From: Brachybacterium sp042666875
Lineage (GTDB): Bacteria > Actinomycetota > Actinomycetes > Actinomycetales > Dermabacteraceae
NCBI RefSeq assembly: GCF_042666875.1
Contig: NZ_JBHTCX010000012.1
Span: 620,001 to 684,000 of the forward strand
Length of the DNA stretch: 64,000 nucleotides
Direction: 5' to 3'
Program-made: the position numbers and the translations under genes
The notes under the pieces: model-generated
What the model saw: only the letters and a program-made list of their open reading frames with translations
Databases searched by the model: none
Told to the model about the DNA's origin: nothing
Shown: piece after piece, positions 25,443 to 35,129 of the stretch
Layout: each line of letters starts with the position of its first letter
Numbering within the stretch: position 1 is the first letter of the stretch

Positions 25443-26263
25443 CCACGACCGCGACCGCACGGACCACCCGCCTGCGCGCGCTGGCGGAGGACGCCTCGCA
25501 ACGTTTCGCCGCCCTCGAGGACACCCTCGGGCCCGAGGAGCTCGCCGCAGCCGTCTCGGCCTGGGCGGCCGAGACCTTCGGGGAGTCGCTGGCCGTCGCC
25601 TGCAGCATGGCCGACGCGGTGCTGCCGCACGTGGTCTCCCAGCATCAGCCCGGGGTCGATGTGCTCTTCCTGGAGACCGGCTACCACTTCCCCGAGACCC
25701 TCGCCACCCGGGACCGGGTCGCCGAGGAGCTCGACGTGACCGTGGTCGACGTGCTGCCGGAGCGGACCGTGCCGCAGCAGGACCAGGAGTTCGGGGCGAA
25801 GCTCCACGACCGCGATCCCGGCGCCTGCTGCGCGATGCGCAAGGTCGATCCTCTGCGCCGTGCGCTGGGCGGGTACGACGCCTGGGTCACCGGCGTGCGC
25901 CGCGAGGAGGGCCCCACCCGTGCCGGGACCCCGCTGGTCACCTACGACGAGAACTTCGATCTGGTGAAGATCAACCCGCTGGCGACGTGGTCCTTCGAGC
26001 GGCTGACCGCCTACTCCCGGGACCGGGAGCTGCCGGAGAACCCGCTGCTGGAACAGGGCTTCCCGAGCATCGGGTGCGCCCCGTGCACCCGCGCCGTGGC
26101 CCCCGGCGAGGACCCGCGCGCGGGCCGCTGGGCGGGCTCCGCGAAGACCGAGTGCGGGCTCCACCCCGCCGGTGACGACACCCGCCCGTCACCTCAGCCT
26201 GTCACCCTGCCCGTGCCCACCCGGAACCTCATCTCCGTGGACCCCGAACAGGAGAACCGATGA
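25439..26263 (+). CDS. cysH: adenylylsulfate (APS) reductase
   Basis: A 274-residue PAPS-reductase-family enzyme. The cysteine pair in ACCAMRKV and the later pair in IGCAPCTR...TECGLH match the [4Fe-4S] ligands of APS reductases; PAPS-specific enzymes lack the pairs. The ECGLH motif holds the catalytic cysteine. It would reduce APS directly to sulfite, and this fits the absence of an APS kinase (cysC) here. ATGA overlaps join it to the reductase before and to cysD after. Confidence 0.95.
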   Translation: MTTTATARTTRLRALAEDASQRFAALEDTLGPEELAAAVSAWAAETFGESLAVACSMADAVLPHVVSQHQPGVDVLFLETGYHFPETLATRDRVAEELDVTVVDVLPERTVPQQDQEFGAKLHDRDPGACCAMRKVDPLRRALGGYDAWVTGVRREEGPTRAGTPLVTYDENFDLVKINPLATWSFERLTAYSRDRELPENPLLEQGFPSIGCAPCTRAVAPGEDPRAGRWAGSAKTECGLHPAGDDTRPSPQPVTLPVPTRNLISVDPEQENR

Positions 26264-27255
26264 CGACTCTGGCCCAGGCCGGCTCCTCCGGCTCTGCCAC
26301 GCCTGCAGACCCCGCCGTGTCCGCCACCGCCGCCCCGGTCAGCGCGCTGACCGCCGCCTCGAAGGACTCCGACCTGCTGGACGTGCTCGAGAGCGAAGCC
26401 ATCCACATCATCCGCGAGGTGGTCGCCGAGCTCGAGCGGCCGGTGATGCTGTTCTCCGGCGGCAAGGACTCCGTGGTCATGCTGCACCTGGCGGCGAAGG
26501 CCCTGTGGCCCGCGCCGATCCCGTTCCCGGTGCTGCACGTGGACACCGGGCACAACTTCCCCGAGGTGCTCGCCTTCCGCGATGCCACCGTCGAGCGTCT
26601 CGGCGTCGACCTCCACGTCGCCTCCGTCCAGGAGTACCTCGACGACGGCCGACTCCAGGAGCGGCCCGACGGCACCCGCAATCCCCTGCAGACCATTCCC
26701 CTGCTGGACGCGATCGAGGAGCATCGTTTCGATGCCGTCTTCGGCGGTGGTCGCCGCGACGAGGACAAGGCCCGCGCCAAGGAGCGCATCTTCAGCCTCC
26801 GCAACGGCTTCGGCCACTGGGACCCCAAGAACCAGCGCCCCGAGCTGTGGCATCTCTACAACACGCGGCGCCGCCCTGGGGAGCACGTGCGCGTCTTCCC
26901 GCTGTCGAACTGGACCGAGCTGGATGTGTGGCGCTACATCGCCCGCGAGAACATCGAGCTGCCCTCTCTCTACTACGCGCACGAGCGCGCGGTCATCGAG
27001 CGCGAGGGGATGCTGCTCTCCCCCGGCGACTGGGGCGAGCTGCGTGAGGGCGAGGAGCCTGTCGTGCGCACCGTCCGGTACCGCACCGTCGGCGACATGT
27101 CCTGCACCGGCGCCGTGCTCTCGGACGCCTTCGACGTGGAGGCGGTGATCGCGGAGGTCGCCGCGACCACCGTGACCGAGCGTGGCGCGACCCGCGCCGA
27201 CGACCGCCTCTCCGAGGCCGCCATGGAGGACCGCAAGAAAGAGGGCTACTTCTGA
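26260..27255 (+). CDS. cysD: sulfate adenylyltransferase subunit 2
   Basis: A 331-residue ATP-sulfurylase catalytic subunit of the PP-loop family, with LFSGGKDSVVMLHLAAKA and later GGGRRDEDKARAKERIFSLR. With CysN it makes APS from sulfate and ATP. An extra N-terminal stretch of about 35 Ala/Ser-rich residues precedes the conserved start. Its stop codon overlaps the cysN start (TGATG). Confidence 0.97.
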   Translation: MTTLAQAGSSGSATPADPAVSATAAPVSALTAASKDSDLLDVLESEAIHIIREVVAELERPVMLFSGGKDSVVMLHLAAKALWPAPIPFPVLHVDTGHNFPEVLAFRDATVERLGVDLHVASVQEYLDDGRLQERPDGTRNPLQTIPLLDAIEEHRFDAVFGGGRRDEDKARAKERIFSLRNGFGHWDPKNQRPELWHLYNTRRRPGEHVRVFPLSNWTELDVWRYIARENIELPSLYYAHERAVIEREGMLLSPGDWGELREGEEPVVRTVRYRTVGDMSCTGAVLSDAFDVEAVIAEVAATTVTERGATRADDRLSEAAMEDRKKEGYF

Positions 27256-28577
27256 TGACCAGCACCGACGTGCTCCCGGACCTCACCGGTCGCTCCGAGG
27301 CCTCCGGGCCCACCCTGCTGCGTCTGGCCACCGCCGGCAGTGTGGACGACGGCAAGTCGACCCTCATCGGGCGGCTCCTGCACGACACCAAGTCGGTGCT
27401 GGCCGATCAGCTCGCCGCGGTCGAGGCCGCCAGCCGTCAGCGCGGCTGGAAGGGCGAGCTGGCCGACCTGGCGCTGCTGACCGACGGCCTGCGCGCCGAG
27501 CGTGAGCAGGGCATCACCATCGACGTCGCCTACCGCTACTTCGCCACGGCCGGCCGCTCCTACGTGCTGGCCGACACCCCCGGCCACGTGCAGTACACCC
27601 GCAACACGGTCACCGGGGCCTCCACGGCCGACGTGGTGGTCGTGCTGGTCGACGCCCGCAAGGCCGTGGTCGAGCAGACCCGGCGCCATCTGGCGGTCGC
27701 CGCCCTGCTGCGCGTGCCCCACGTGATCGTCGCGCTGAACAAGATCGACCTGGTCGATGACCCCCAGCGCGTCTACGAGGAGGTCACCACCCAGCTCGGT
27801 CTCGTCAGCGAGGCCCTGGCGCTGCGGGATCTGCAGGTGGTGCCGCTCTCCGCGCTGCACGGCGACAACGTCGTCCAGCGGTCCGAGCGCACGCCCTGGT
27901 ACGAGGGCCACACGCTGCTCGAGCTGCTGGAGACGCTGCCCCCGGGGCGGGCCCTCCAGGACGGGGCGTTCCGGATGCCGGTCCAGCTCGTGATCCGGCC
28001 GCAGCACGGCGCCCGGGACGAGGCCCATGTCGAGTACCGCGGGTACGCGGGCCTGATCACCTCCGGCGCGGTGGAGGTCGGCGACGAGATCGTGGTCGCC
28101 GACTCCGGCCGACGGACCACCGTGGCCGGCATCGACCGCGCCGATCAGCCGGTTCAGCGGGCCGAGGCGGGGCTGTCGGTCACGCTGCGCCTCAGCGACG
28201 ACCTCGACGTCTCCCGCGGCGACCTGATCGCGGCCGGAGACCCCCCGACCCCGGCCGAGCAGGCCTCTGCCGTGCTGTGCTGGCTCTCGGAGTCCCCCCT
28301 GCGTGCGGGGGCCCGCGTGCTGGTCAAGCACGGCACCCGCACCGTCCAGGCCCGCGTGGTCGGGATCCACGAGCGCCTGGACATCATGAGCTTGGAGAAG
28401 GTCCCGGCGGAGACCGCCGAGCTCAACGACCTCGTGCTCGTGGACCTGGCCTTCGCCCAGCCGCTCCCGCTGGAGTCCTACCGCAGCTCCCGCGACGGCG
28501 GGTCCTTCATCGTCATCGATCCGCAGGACGCCACCACGCTGGCGGCGGGGATGGCCGGCGCGCAGCTGCGCGCCTGA
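27255..28577 (+). CDS. cysN: sulfate adenylyltransferase subunit 1 (GTPase)
   Basis: A 440-residue EF-Tu-like GTPase that drives ATP sulfurylase. G1 is GSVDDGKSTLIGRLL, G3 is DTPGH in VLADTPGHVQYTRNTV, G4 is NKIDLVDD. Two beta-barrel domains follow. The length is that of CysN without a fused CysC kinase, consistent with direct APS reduction by CysH. Confidence 0.97.
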   Translation: MTSTDVLPDLTGRSEASGPTLLRLATAGSVDDGKSTLIGRLLHDTKSVLADQLAAVEAASRQRGWKGELADLALLTDGLRAEREQGITIDVAYRYFATAGRSYVLADTPGHVQYTRNTVTGASTADVVVVLVDARKAVVEQTRRHLAVAALLRVPHVIVALNKIDLVDDPQRVYEEVTTQLGLVSEALALRDLQVVPLSALHGDNVVQRSERTPWYEGHTLLELLETLPPGRALQDGAFRMPVQLVIRPQHGARDEAHVEYRGYAGLITSGAVEVGDEIVVADSGRRTTVAGIDRADQPVQRAEAGLSVTLRLSDDLDVSRGDLIAAGDPPTPAEQASAVLCWLSESPLRAGARVLVKHGTRTVQARVVGIHERLDIMSLEKVPAETAELNDLVLVDLAFAQPLPLESYRSSRDGGSFIVIDPQDATTLAAGMAGAQLRA

Positions 28578-28640
28578 GGGACCTCATGTCCCTCGACATT
28601 GTCGCCGTCCCGGTCGACGCGGGCTGAGGCGGGGCGAGAG

Positions 28641-30162
<1,522 letters not shown>

Positions 30163-30167
<5 letters not shown>

Positions 30168-30214
30168 GGACCGCTCAAACCTGGGGACCGCTCAGGATCC
30201 GAGGAGTCCTCAGG
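30163..30214. terminator. inverted repeat between convergent genes, possible terminator
   Basis: CCTGAGGAC (30163-30171) and GTCCTCAGG (30206-30214) are perfect complements and include the stop codons of both convergent genes. The 34-nt middle holds two copies of GGACCGCTCA (30168 and 30185). The long loop makes termination uncertain. Confidence 0.4.
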
Positions 30215-32042
30215 GCAGGGGCCGACGGGTCGCGCCGTAGGTCGCCGACCGCACCAGGTGCGCGTAGACCTTCAGGGCCTGGGAGACCTGGCGCTCGCGG
30301 CCGTCGGGGCGCCACGGCAGGGGTCCCTTGGCTTCGCGGCGGCGAGCCAGCTCGTCCTCGTCCACGTCGAGCTGCAGCAGGCGCTTGTCGACGTCCATGA
30401 CGATCCGGTCACCGTCCTCGATCAGTCCGATCAGCCCGCCCTCGGCAGCTTCCGGGGAGATGTGGCCGATCGAGACGCCGCTGGTGCCGCCGGAGAAGCG
30501 GCCGTCGGTGATCAGCGCGCAGGTCTTGCCCAGGCCCCGCCCCTTGAGGAACGAGGTCGGGTAGAGCATCTCCTGCATGCCGGGGCCTCCCTGCGGCCCC
30601 TCATAGCGGATGACGACGACGTGACCGGCCTGGACGGTCTTGTCGAGGATCTTCTGGACCGCCTCCTCCTGCGAGTCGCAGACCACGGCCGTGCCCTCGA
30701 AGTGGAAGAGGTCCTCGCTGATGCCGGCGGTCTTGATCACGGCGCCGTCGGCGGCGAGGTTGCCCGTGAGCATGCACAGCCCGCCGTCCTTCGTGAACGC
30801 GTGCGGCACGGCACGGATCACGCCGGACTCGGCGTCGGTGTCCAGCTCCTTCCACATGTTCGTCGAGGAGAAGGCCTGGGTGGTGCGCACTCCCCCGGGT
30901 GCCGCGTGGAACAGCGCGTCGGCCTCGGCCGTGGCGCTGCCGCCGCGGATATCCCAGTCGCGCAGCCAGGAGTCCAGGTCCGGCGAGTGGACGGAGTGGA
31001 CGGTGTGGTCGAGCAGATCGGCCCGGTCGAGCTCACCGAGGATGGCGGGGATCCCGCCGGCGCGGTGGACGTCCTCGACGTGGGCGGTGCCGTTGGGGGC
31101 GACCTTGGACAGGCACGGCACGGAGCGCGAGAGCCGGTCGATGTCCTCGAGACCGAAATCGATCTCGCCCTCGATGGCGGCGGCGAGGATGTGCAGCACG
31201 GTGTTGGTCGAGCCGCCCATGGCCACGTCCAGGCTCATCGCGTTGGCGAAGGCCGCCTTGGTGGCGATGCTGCGCGGCAGCACGGTCTCCTCGTCCTGCT
31301 CGTAGTAGCGCCTGGCGAGATCGACGACGGTCCGGCCGGCGCCGAGGAAGAGCTCCTTGCGGAAGGCGTGCGTGGCCAGCGTGGTGCCGTTGCCGGGCAG
31401 GGACAGCCCCAGCGCCTCGGTCAGGCAGTTCATGGAGTTGGCGGTGAACATTCCCGAGCAGGACCCGCAGGTGGGGCAGGCGTTGTCCTCGATCTCGGCG
31501 AGCTGGGCGTCGCTGACGGAGTCGTCGGCCGACAGCGACATCGCATCGACCAGGTCCAGGCGGTTCTCGGTCACGCCCTCGACGGGCTCGCCGGATTCCA
31601 TCGGGCCGCCCGAGACGAAGACGACGGGGATGTTCAGCCGCATCGCGGCCATCAGCATCCCCGGGGTGATCTTGTCGCAGTTGGAGATGCACACCAGCGC
31701 GTCGGCGCAGTGGGCCTCGACCATGTACTCGACCGAGTCGGCGATGATGTCGCGGCTGGGCAGGGAGTACAGCATGCCCCCGTGGCCCATCGCGATCCCG
31801 TCGTCGACGGCGATGGTGTTGAACTCCTTGGCGACACCGCCGGCCTCCTTGATCGCCCCCGCCACCAGGTCGCCCATGTTCTTGAGGTGGACGTGGCCGG
31901 GGACGAACTGGGTGTACGAGTTCGCGATCGCGACGATCGGTTTGCCGAAGTCGGAGCTGTCCATGCCGGTCGCGCGCCAGAGGGCGCGGGCACCGGCCAT
32001 GTTGCGGCCGTGGGTGGTGGTGCGGGAACGGAGCTGAGGCAT
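30210..32042 (-). CDS. ilvD: dihydroxy-acid dehydratase
   Basis: A 610-residue Fe-S enzyme for the third common step of Ile and Val synthesis. Cluster cysteines lie in CISNCDKITPGM and CPTCGSCSGMFTANSMNC, and the C-terminal TDGRFSGGTSG is present. The family start MPQLRSRTTTHGRNMAGAR supports ATG 32042 rather than the ATG 24 nt upstream. TAGTAT (32050-32055) is 7 nt before that ATG and there is no ribosome site, so the mRNA is probably leaderless. It is separate from the ilvBNC operon and without a visible attenuator. Confidence 0.97.
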   Translation of the reverse strand: MPQLRSRTTTHGRNMAGARALWRATGMDSSDFGKPIVAIANSYTQFVPGHVHLKNMGDLVAGAIKEAGGVAKEFNTIAVDDGIAMGHGGMLYSLPSRDIIADSVEYMVEAHCADALVCISNCDKITPGMLMAAMRLNIPVVFVSGGPMESGEPVEGVTENRLDLVDAMSLSADDSVSDAQLAEIEDNACPTCGSCSGMFTANSMNCLTEALGLSLPGNGTTLATHAFRKELFLGAGRTVVDLARRYYEQDEETVLPRSIATKAAFANAMSLDVAMGGSTNTVLHILAAAIEGEIDFGLEDIDRLSRSVPCLSKVAPNGTAHVEDVHRAGGIPAILGELDRADLLDHTVHSVHSPDLDSWLRDWDIRGGSATAEADALFHAAPGGVRTTQAFSSTNMWKELDTDAESGVIRAVPHAFTKDGGLCMLTGNLAADGAVIKTAGISEDLFHFEGTAVVCDSQEEAVQKILDKTVQAGHVVVIRYEGPQGGPGMQEMLYPTSFLKGRGLGKTCALITDGRFSGGTSGVSIGHISPEAAEGGLIGLIEDGDRIVMDVDKRLLQLDVDEDELARRREAKGPLPWRPDGRERQVSQALKVYAHLVRSATYGATRRPLP

Positions 32043-32049
32043 GAGCGAG

Positions 32050-32055
32050 ATACTA
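32050..32055 (-). promoter_or_regulatory. -10 box of ilvD
   Basis: TAGTAT on the minus strand, 7 nt before the ATG. It also supports the choice of the shorter start. Confidence 0.55.
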
Positions 32056-32160
32056 CGCTCCGGCATGCGAGACGCGGGCCCAGCATCCGGACGGTGGACG
32101 GCTCTCGGTTCCGGTGGGATCCGATCGGCGCTCCCGATCCTCTCGGACGAGAGCGCCCTG

Positions 32161-32166
32161 TAGCGT
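32161..32166 (+). promoter_or_regulatory. -10 box of the small membrane protein gene
   Basis: TAGCGT, 7 nt before the ATG at 32174. It is divergent from the ilvD promoter, with 105 bp between the two boxes. Confidence 0.45.
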
Positions 32167-32173
32167 GGGATCG

Positions 32174-32392
32174 ATGACCCACATCATGCGCCTCGCCGTC
32201 AGCCTCGTCGTGGCCACCGCCATCCTCGGCGTGAGCACCTGGGTGACGTCGCTCGTCTTCTTGGGGGCTGCAGGATTCGGACCCGGCTTCCACCTTCCGC
32301 AGTTCCTGCTCCGAGTCGTCGTCCACACACTGCTGCTGTGGGGCGTCTGGGAGATCGGTGCCTCCGCGCAGCGCCGACGAGATCAGAGCTGA
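32174..32392 (+). CDS. small membrane protein with two helices
   Basis: A 72-residue protein with two hydrophobic segments (about 6-30 and 40-62) and a short basic C-terminus (RRRDQS). No family is recognised. It is divergent from ilvD and ends at a hairpin shared with the convergent AhpD-like gene. The start follows a TAGCGT box by 7 nt. Confidence 0.65.
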   Translation: MTHIMRLAVSLVVATAILGVSTWVTSLVFLGAAGFGPGFHLPQFLLRVVVHTLLLWGVWEIGASAQRRRDQS

Positions 32393-32426
32393 CCAGGCCC
32401 GGCGATGCTGTCGCCCCGAGAGCGCT

Positions 32427-32448
32427 GTTCACGGCAACCCCCGTGAAC
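32427..32448. terminator. bidirectional terminator hairpin
   Basis: GTTCACGG, loop CAACCC, CCGTGAAC: a perfect 8-bp stem in the 65-nt gap between two convergent genes. T-tracts are weak on both sides. Confidence 0.55.
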
Positions 32449-32457
32449 CCATCCCAC

Positions 32458-32964
32458 TCATGCACCCACCAGCCTGTTGGCCAGGGTGGACATCGTGTAG
32501 ATGCCGACCGTGAAGACGATGTCGAGCGCATGCTCGCGGGTGAAACCGGCCTCGAGGAGCTGCTCCACCTCGTCTTCCGCAACGGCACCCGAGGTCTCCA
32601 GCAGGCTCTCGGTGAAGCGACGCACTTCCTCGAGTGCTGGATCGGTCAGCGGGGCCCGCGCTCTCAGTGCTTCGAGGTGCACCCCTTCGCCGAGCGACCT
32701 CAGAGTGGCGCCATGGATGGCAAGACACGTGTCACATCCATTCCGAGCGGCGACGGTGAGGATGACGACTTCGCGCGCCGGCGCCGGCAAGGTCGATCGG
32801 TCGACAGCTGCCGAACCGGCGAGGAACCCGGCCAGGAGCGTCGGAGATTCGGCGAGCAGTGCTACGGCACGGGGAATGCCGCCGAACTTGGCTGCTGCCT
32901 GCTCCATCGCCGGTACGGACGCGGAGGGTGCGGTGTCCATGGTGTGCGGGACGAACGGTGGCAT
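32458..32964 (-). CDS. AhpD/carboxymuconolactone decarboxylase-like peroxidase
   Basis: A 168-residue helical protein with the AhpD active-site pattern E65-x11-C77-x2-C80-x3-H84 (EVVILTVAARNGCDTCLAIH). Such proteins reduce peroxides or serve as redox partners with the CxxC pair. The gene is divergent from a MarR-family regulator and one of two matching palindromes lies 50-66 nt upstream of its start, which suggests redox-sensitive repression. The electron donor is unknown. Confidence 0.88.
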   Translation of the reverse strand: MPPFVPHTMDTAPSASVPAMEQAAAKFGGIPRAVALLAESPTLLAGFLAGSAAVDRSTLPAPAREVVILTVAARNGCDTCLAIHGATLRSLGEGVHLEALRARAPLTDPALEEVRRFTESLLETSGAVAEDEVEQLLEAGFTREHALDIVFTVGIYTMSTLANRLVGA

Positions 32965-33013
32965 GATGACTCCAGTCCTGAGTGTCGGGATATCGGCGGA
33001 GACCCGGAGAGGC

Positions 33014-33030
33014 AGACAATCCGGTTGTCT
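33014..33030. promoter_or_regulatory. MarR operator 1
   Basis: AGACAA-TCCGG-TTGTCT is a perfect palindrome with 6-bp arms, 50 nt upstream of the AhpD-like start codon. It matches operator 2 in layout and half-site (TTGWCYAT type). Confidence 0.65.
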
Positions 33031-33059
33031 ATATCCCGACGGTATGTCACGCCGCGATC

Positions 33060-33080
33060 ATGGTCAAGGAGGTTGACTAT
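33060..33080. promoter_or_regulatory. MarR operator 2 containing the marR ribosome site
   Basis: ATgGTCAA (33060-33067) and TTGACtAT (33073-33080) flank the 5-nt spacer GGAGG, which is the Shine-Dalgarno sequence of the regulator gene. Same arm and spacer sizes as operator 1, 46 bp away. In RNA the same repeat could fold and hide the ribosome site. Confidence 0.65.
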
Positions 33081-33081
33081 C

Positions 33082-33525
33082 ATGGGTACGCATAACCGAT
33101 CGCAGCGACCGGCATACGAGCTGGCGCTTCTCCTCATGGGAGCGTTCGATCGTCTGACCAGCGAAGTTCATGAGCGACTCGCGCAGCAGGGACACCCGGG
33201 CGTGACCACGTCCCACGGTTTCGCCATGCAGGCCGTCGGGTCCGGTGCGACGACGACGGAGGTCGCCGCGGCGCTGGGCGTCTCGAAACAGGCGGCGGCG
33301 AAGACGGTGGAGCGTCTGGTCGACCTGGGGTACCTCGAATCCCGTGCCGACCCCCGGGACGCTCGAGCGCGAATCCTCCGGCACACCGAGCGTGGCCGCG
33401 ACATGCTGCGGCGCAGCGAGCGAGCTTTCGAGGACATCCGGTCTCAGTGGTCCGAGACGATCGGACCCGACGAGCTCGCTGCGCTCGAGCAGAACCTGTC
33501 CGTCCTCACCGGCCGCGAGAGCTGA
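33082..33525 (+). CDS. MarR-family transcriptional regulator
   Basis: A 147-residue winged-helix dimer regulator: TTTEVAAALGVSKQAAAKTVERL is the recognition HTH (about 55-77, described in two parts TTTEVAAALG and VSKQAAAKTV) and YLESRADPRDARARILRHT is the wing. No cysteine is present, so thiol-based sensing of the OhrR kind is unlikely; a ligand is more probable. The ATG has AGGAGG about 10 nt upstream, inside a palindrome. The neighbour suggests control of the divergent AhpD-like gene and of itself. Confidence 0.92.
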   Translation: MGTHNRSQRPAYELALLLMGAFDRLTSEVHERLAQQGHPGVTTSHGFAMQAVGSGATTTEVAAALGVSKQAAAKTVERLVDLGYLESRADPRDARARILRHTERGRDMLRRSERAFEDIRSQWSETIGPDELAALEQNLSVLTGRES

Positions 33526-33545
33526 GCTGGGTACGCGACGACGAC

Positions 33546-33578
33546 GCGGCGCCGCGCCCTCCGGGGACGCGGCGCCGC
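33546..33578. terminator. bidirectional terminator hairpin
   Basis: GCGGCGCCGCG, 11-nt loop, CGCGGCGCCGC: a perfect 11-bp stem between the convergent marR and gatB genes. Each arm contains the self-complementary GCGGCGCCGC. Confidence 0.65.
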
Positions 33579-33608
33579 AGCCGGGAACTGGACCGTGCTC
33601 GGGCTGGC

Positions 33609-35129
33609 TCAGCCCTCGACGCCGAGCTTGTCCATGATGATCTCGCGCACGCGGCCGGCGTCGGCCTGACCGCGGGTGGCCTTCATGATCGGGCCGATGA
33701 GGGCGCCGATGGCCTGAACCTTGCCGCCCTGGATCTTGGCGACCACGTCGGGATTGTCGGCGATGGCCTGATCGACGGCGTCGGTGAGCACGGAGTCGTC
33801 GGAGACGACGGCCAGGCCCTCCTTCTCGACGATCTCGGCCGGGTGGCCCTGACCCTCGAGCACCTTCGTCAGAACCTGCTTGGCGATCTTGTCGTTGATC
33901 TTCTTCGCCTCGACCAGTCCCTGGAGCTCGGCGACCTGCGCGGGCGTCACCGGCAGCTCGTCCAGGTCGGCACCACGCTCCCCGGCGGTGCGGGCCAGCT
34001 CGCCCATCCACCACTTGCGGGCGCTCTGGGCGCTCGCCCCGGCGGCCACCGTGGCCTCGATCAGGTCCAGCGCGCCGGCGTTGATGGCGTCGCGCATCTC
34101 CAGGTCGCTGAAGCCCCACTCCTCGAGCAGGCGGCGGCGACGTGCGGCCGGCAGCTCCGGCAGCCCGGCCCGGATCTCCTCGATCCACTCACGGCTCGGG
34201 GCGAGGGGGACCAGATCCGGCTCGGGGAAGTAGCGGTAGTCCTCGGCATCGGTCTTCACGCGGCCCGAGGAGGTCTCGCCGGTGTCCTCGTGGAAGTGGC
34301 GGGTCTCCTGGGTGATCGAGCCCCCGGCGTCGAGGATCCCGGCCTGGCGGGAGATCTCGAAGCGCACCGTGCGCTCGATGGAGCGGAAGGAGTTGACGTT
34401 CTTGGTCTCGGTGCGGGTGCCCAGCGGCGCGTTCCTGTCGGCCCGCAGTGAGATGTTCACGTCGGCGCGGACGTTTCCGCGCTCCATCCGCGCCTCGGAG
34501 ACCTCGAGGGTGCGGAAGATGTCCCGCAGGGTGCGCACGTAGGCGGCGGCGACCTCAGGGGCGCGGACACCGGTGTCCGGGATCGGCTTGGTGACGATCT
34601 CGACCAGCGGCACCCCCGCACGGTTGTAGTCGACCTCGGAGTGGGTCGCGCCGTGGATGCGTCCCGTGGCGCCGCCGACGTGGGTGTTCTTGCCGGCGTC
34701 CTCCTCCATGTGGGCGCGCTCGATCTCGACGCGCACGATCTCCCCGTCCTCGAGCTCGACGTCGACCCAGCCGTCGAAGGCGATGGGTTCGTCGTACTGC
34801 GAGGTCTGGAAGTTCTTGGTGAGGTCCGGGTAGAAGTACTGCTTGCGCGCGAACCGGCAGGTCTCGGCGATGGAGCAGTTCAGTGCCAGACCGATCTTGA
34901 TCGCGTACTCGACGGCCTTGCGGTTGACCACCGGCAGGGAGCCGGGCAGTCCGAGCGAGGTCGGGGTGATCGCCGTGTTGGGCTCGGCCGCGAAGATGTT
35001 GGGGGCCCCGTCGAACATCTTGGTCTCGGTGCCGAGCTCGACGTGGACCTCGATGCCCAGGACGGGATCGAAGCGGGCGATGGCGTCGTCGTAGTCGACG
35101 ACGGCGGCGTTCTCAGCGGTCATGTTCAC
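33609..35129 (-). CDS. gatB: aspartyl/glutamyl-tRNA amidotransferase subunit B
   Basis: A 506-residue kinase and tRNA-binding subunit of GatCAB, which converts Glu-tRNA(Gln) to Gln-tRNA(Gln). The start of the conserved domain is VLGIEVHVELGTETKMFDGA; DYNRAGVPLVEIVTKP and the C-terminal tail domain (about 360-506) for tRNA recognition are present. Two starts are possible: GTG 35129, overlapping the gatA stop, or ATG 35123. GGAGGAG precedes both. Confidence 0.97.
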   Translation of the reverse strand: MNMTAENAAVVDYDDAIARFDPVLGIEVHVELGTETKMFDGAPNIFAAEPNTAITPTSLGLPGSLPVVNRKAVEYAIKIGLALNCSIAETCRFARKQYFYPDLTKNFQTSQYDEPIAFDGWVDVELEDGEIVRVEIERAHMEEDAGKNTHVGGATGRIHGATHSEVDYNRAGVPLVEIVTKPIPDTGVRAPEVAAAYVRTLRDIFRTLEVSEARMERGNVRADVNISLRADRNAPLGTRTETKNVNSFRSIERTVRFEISRQAGILDAGGSITQETRHFHEDTGETSSGRVKTDAEDYRYFPEPDLVPLAPSREWIEEIRAGLPELPAARRRRLLEEWGFSDLEMRDAINAGALDLIEATVAAGASAQSARKWWMGELARTAGERGADLDELPVTPAQVAELQGLVEAKKINDKIAKQVLTKVLEGQGHPAEIVEKEGLAVVSDDSVLTDAVDQAIADNPDVVAKIQGGKVQAIGALIGPIMKATRGQADAGRVREIIMDKLGVEG

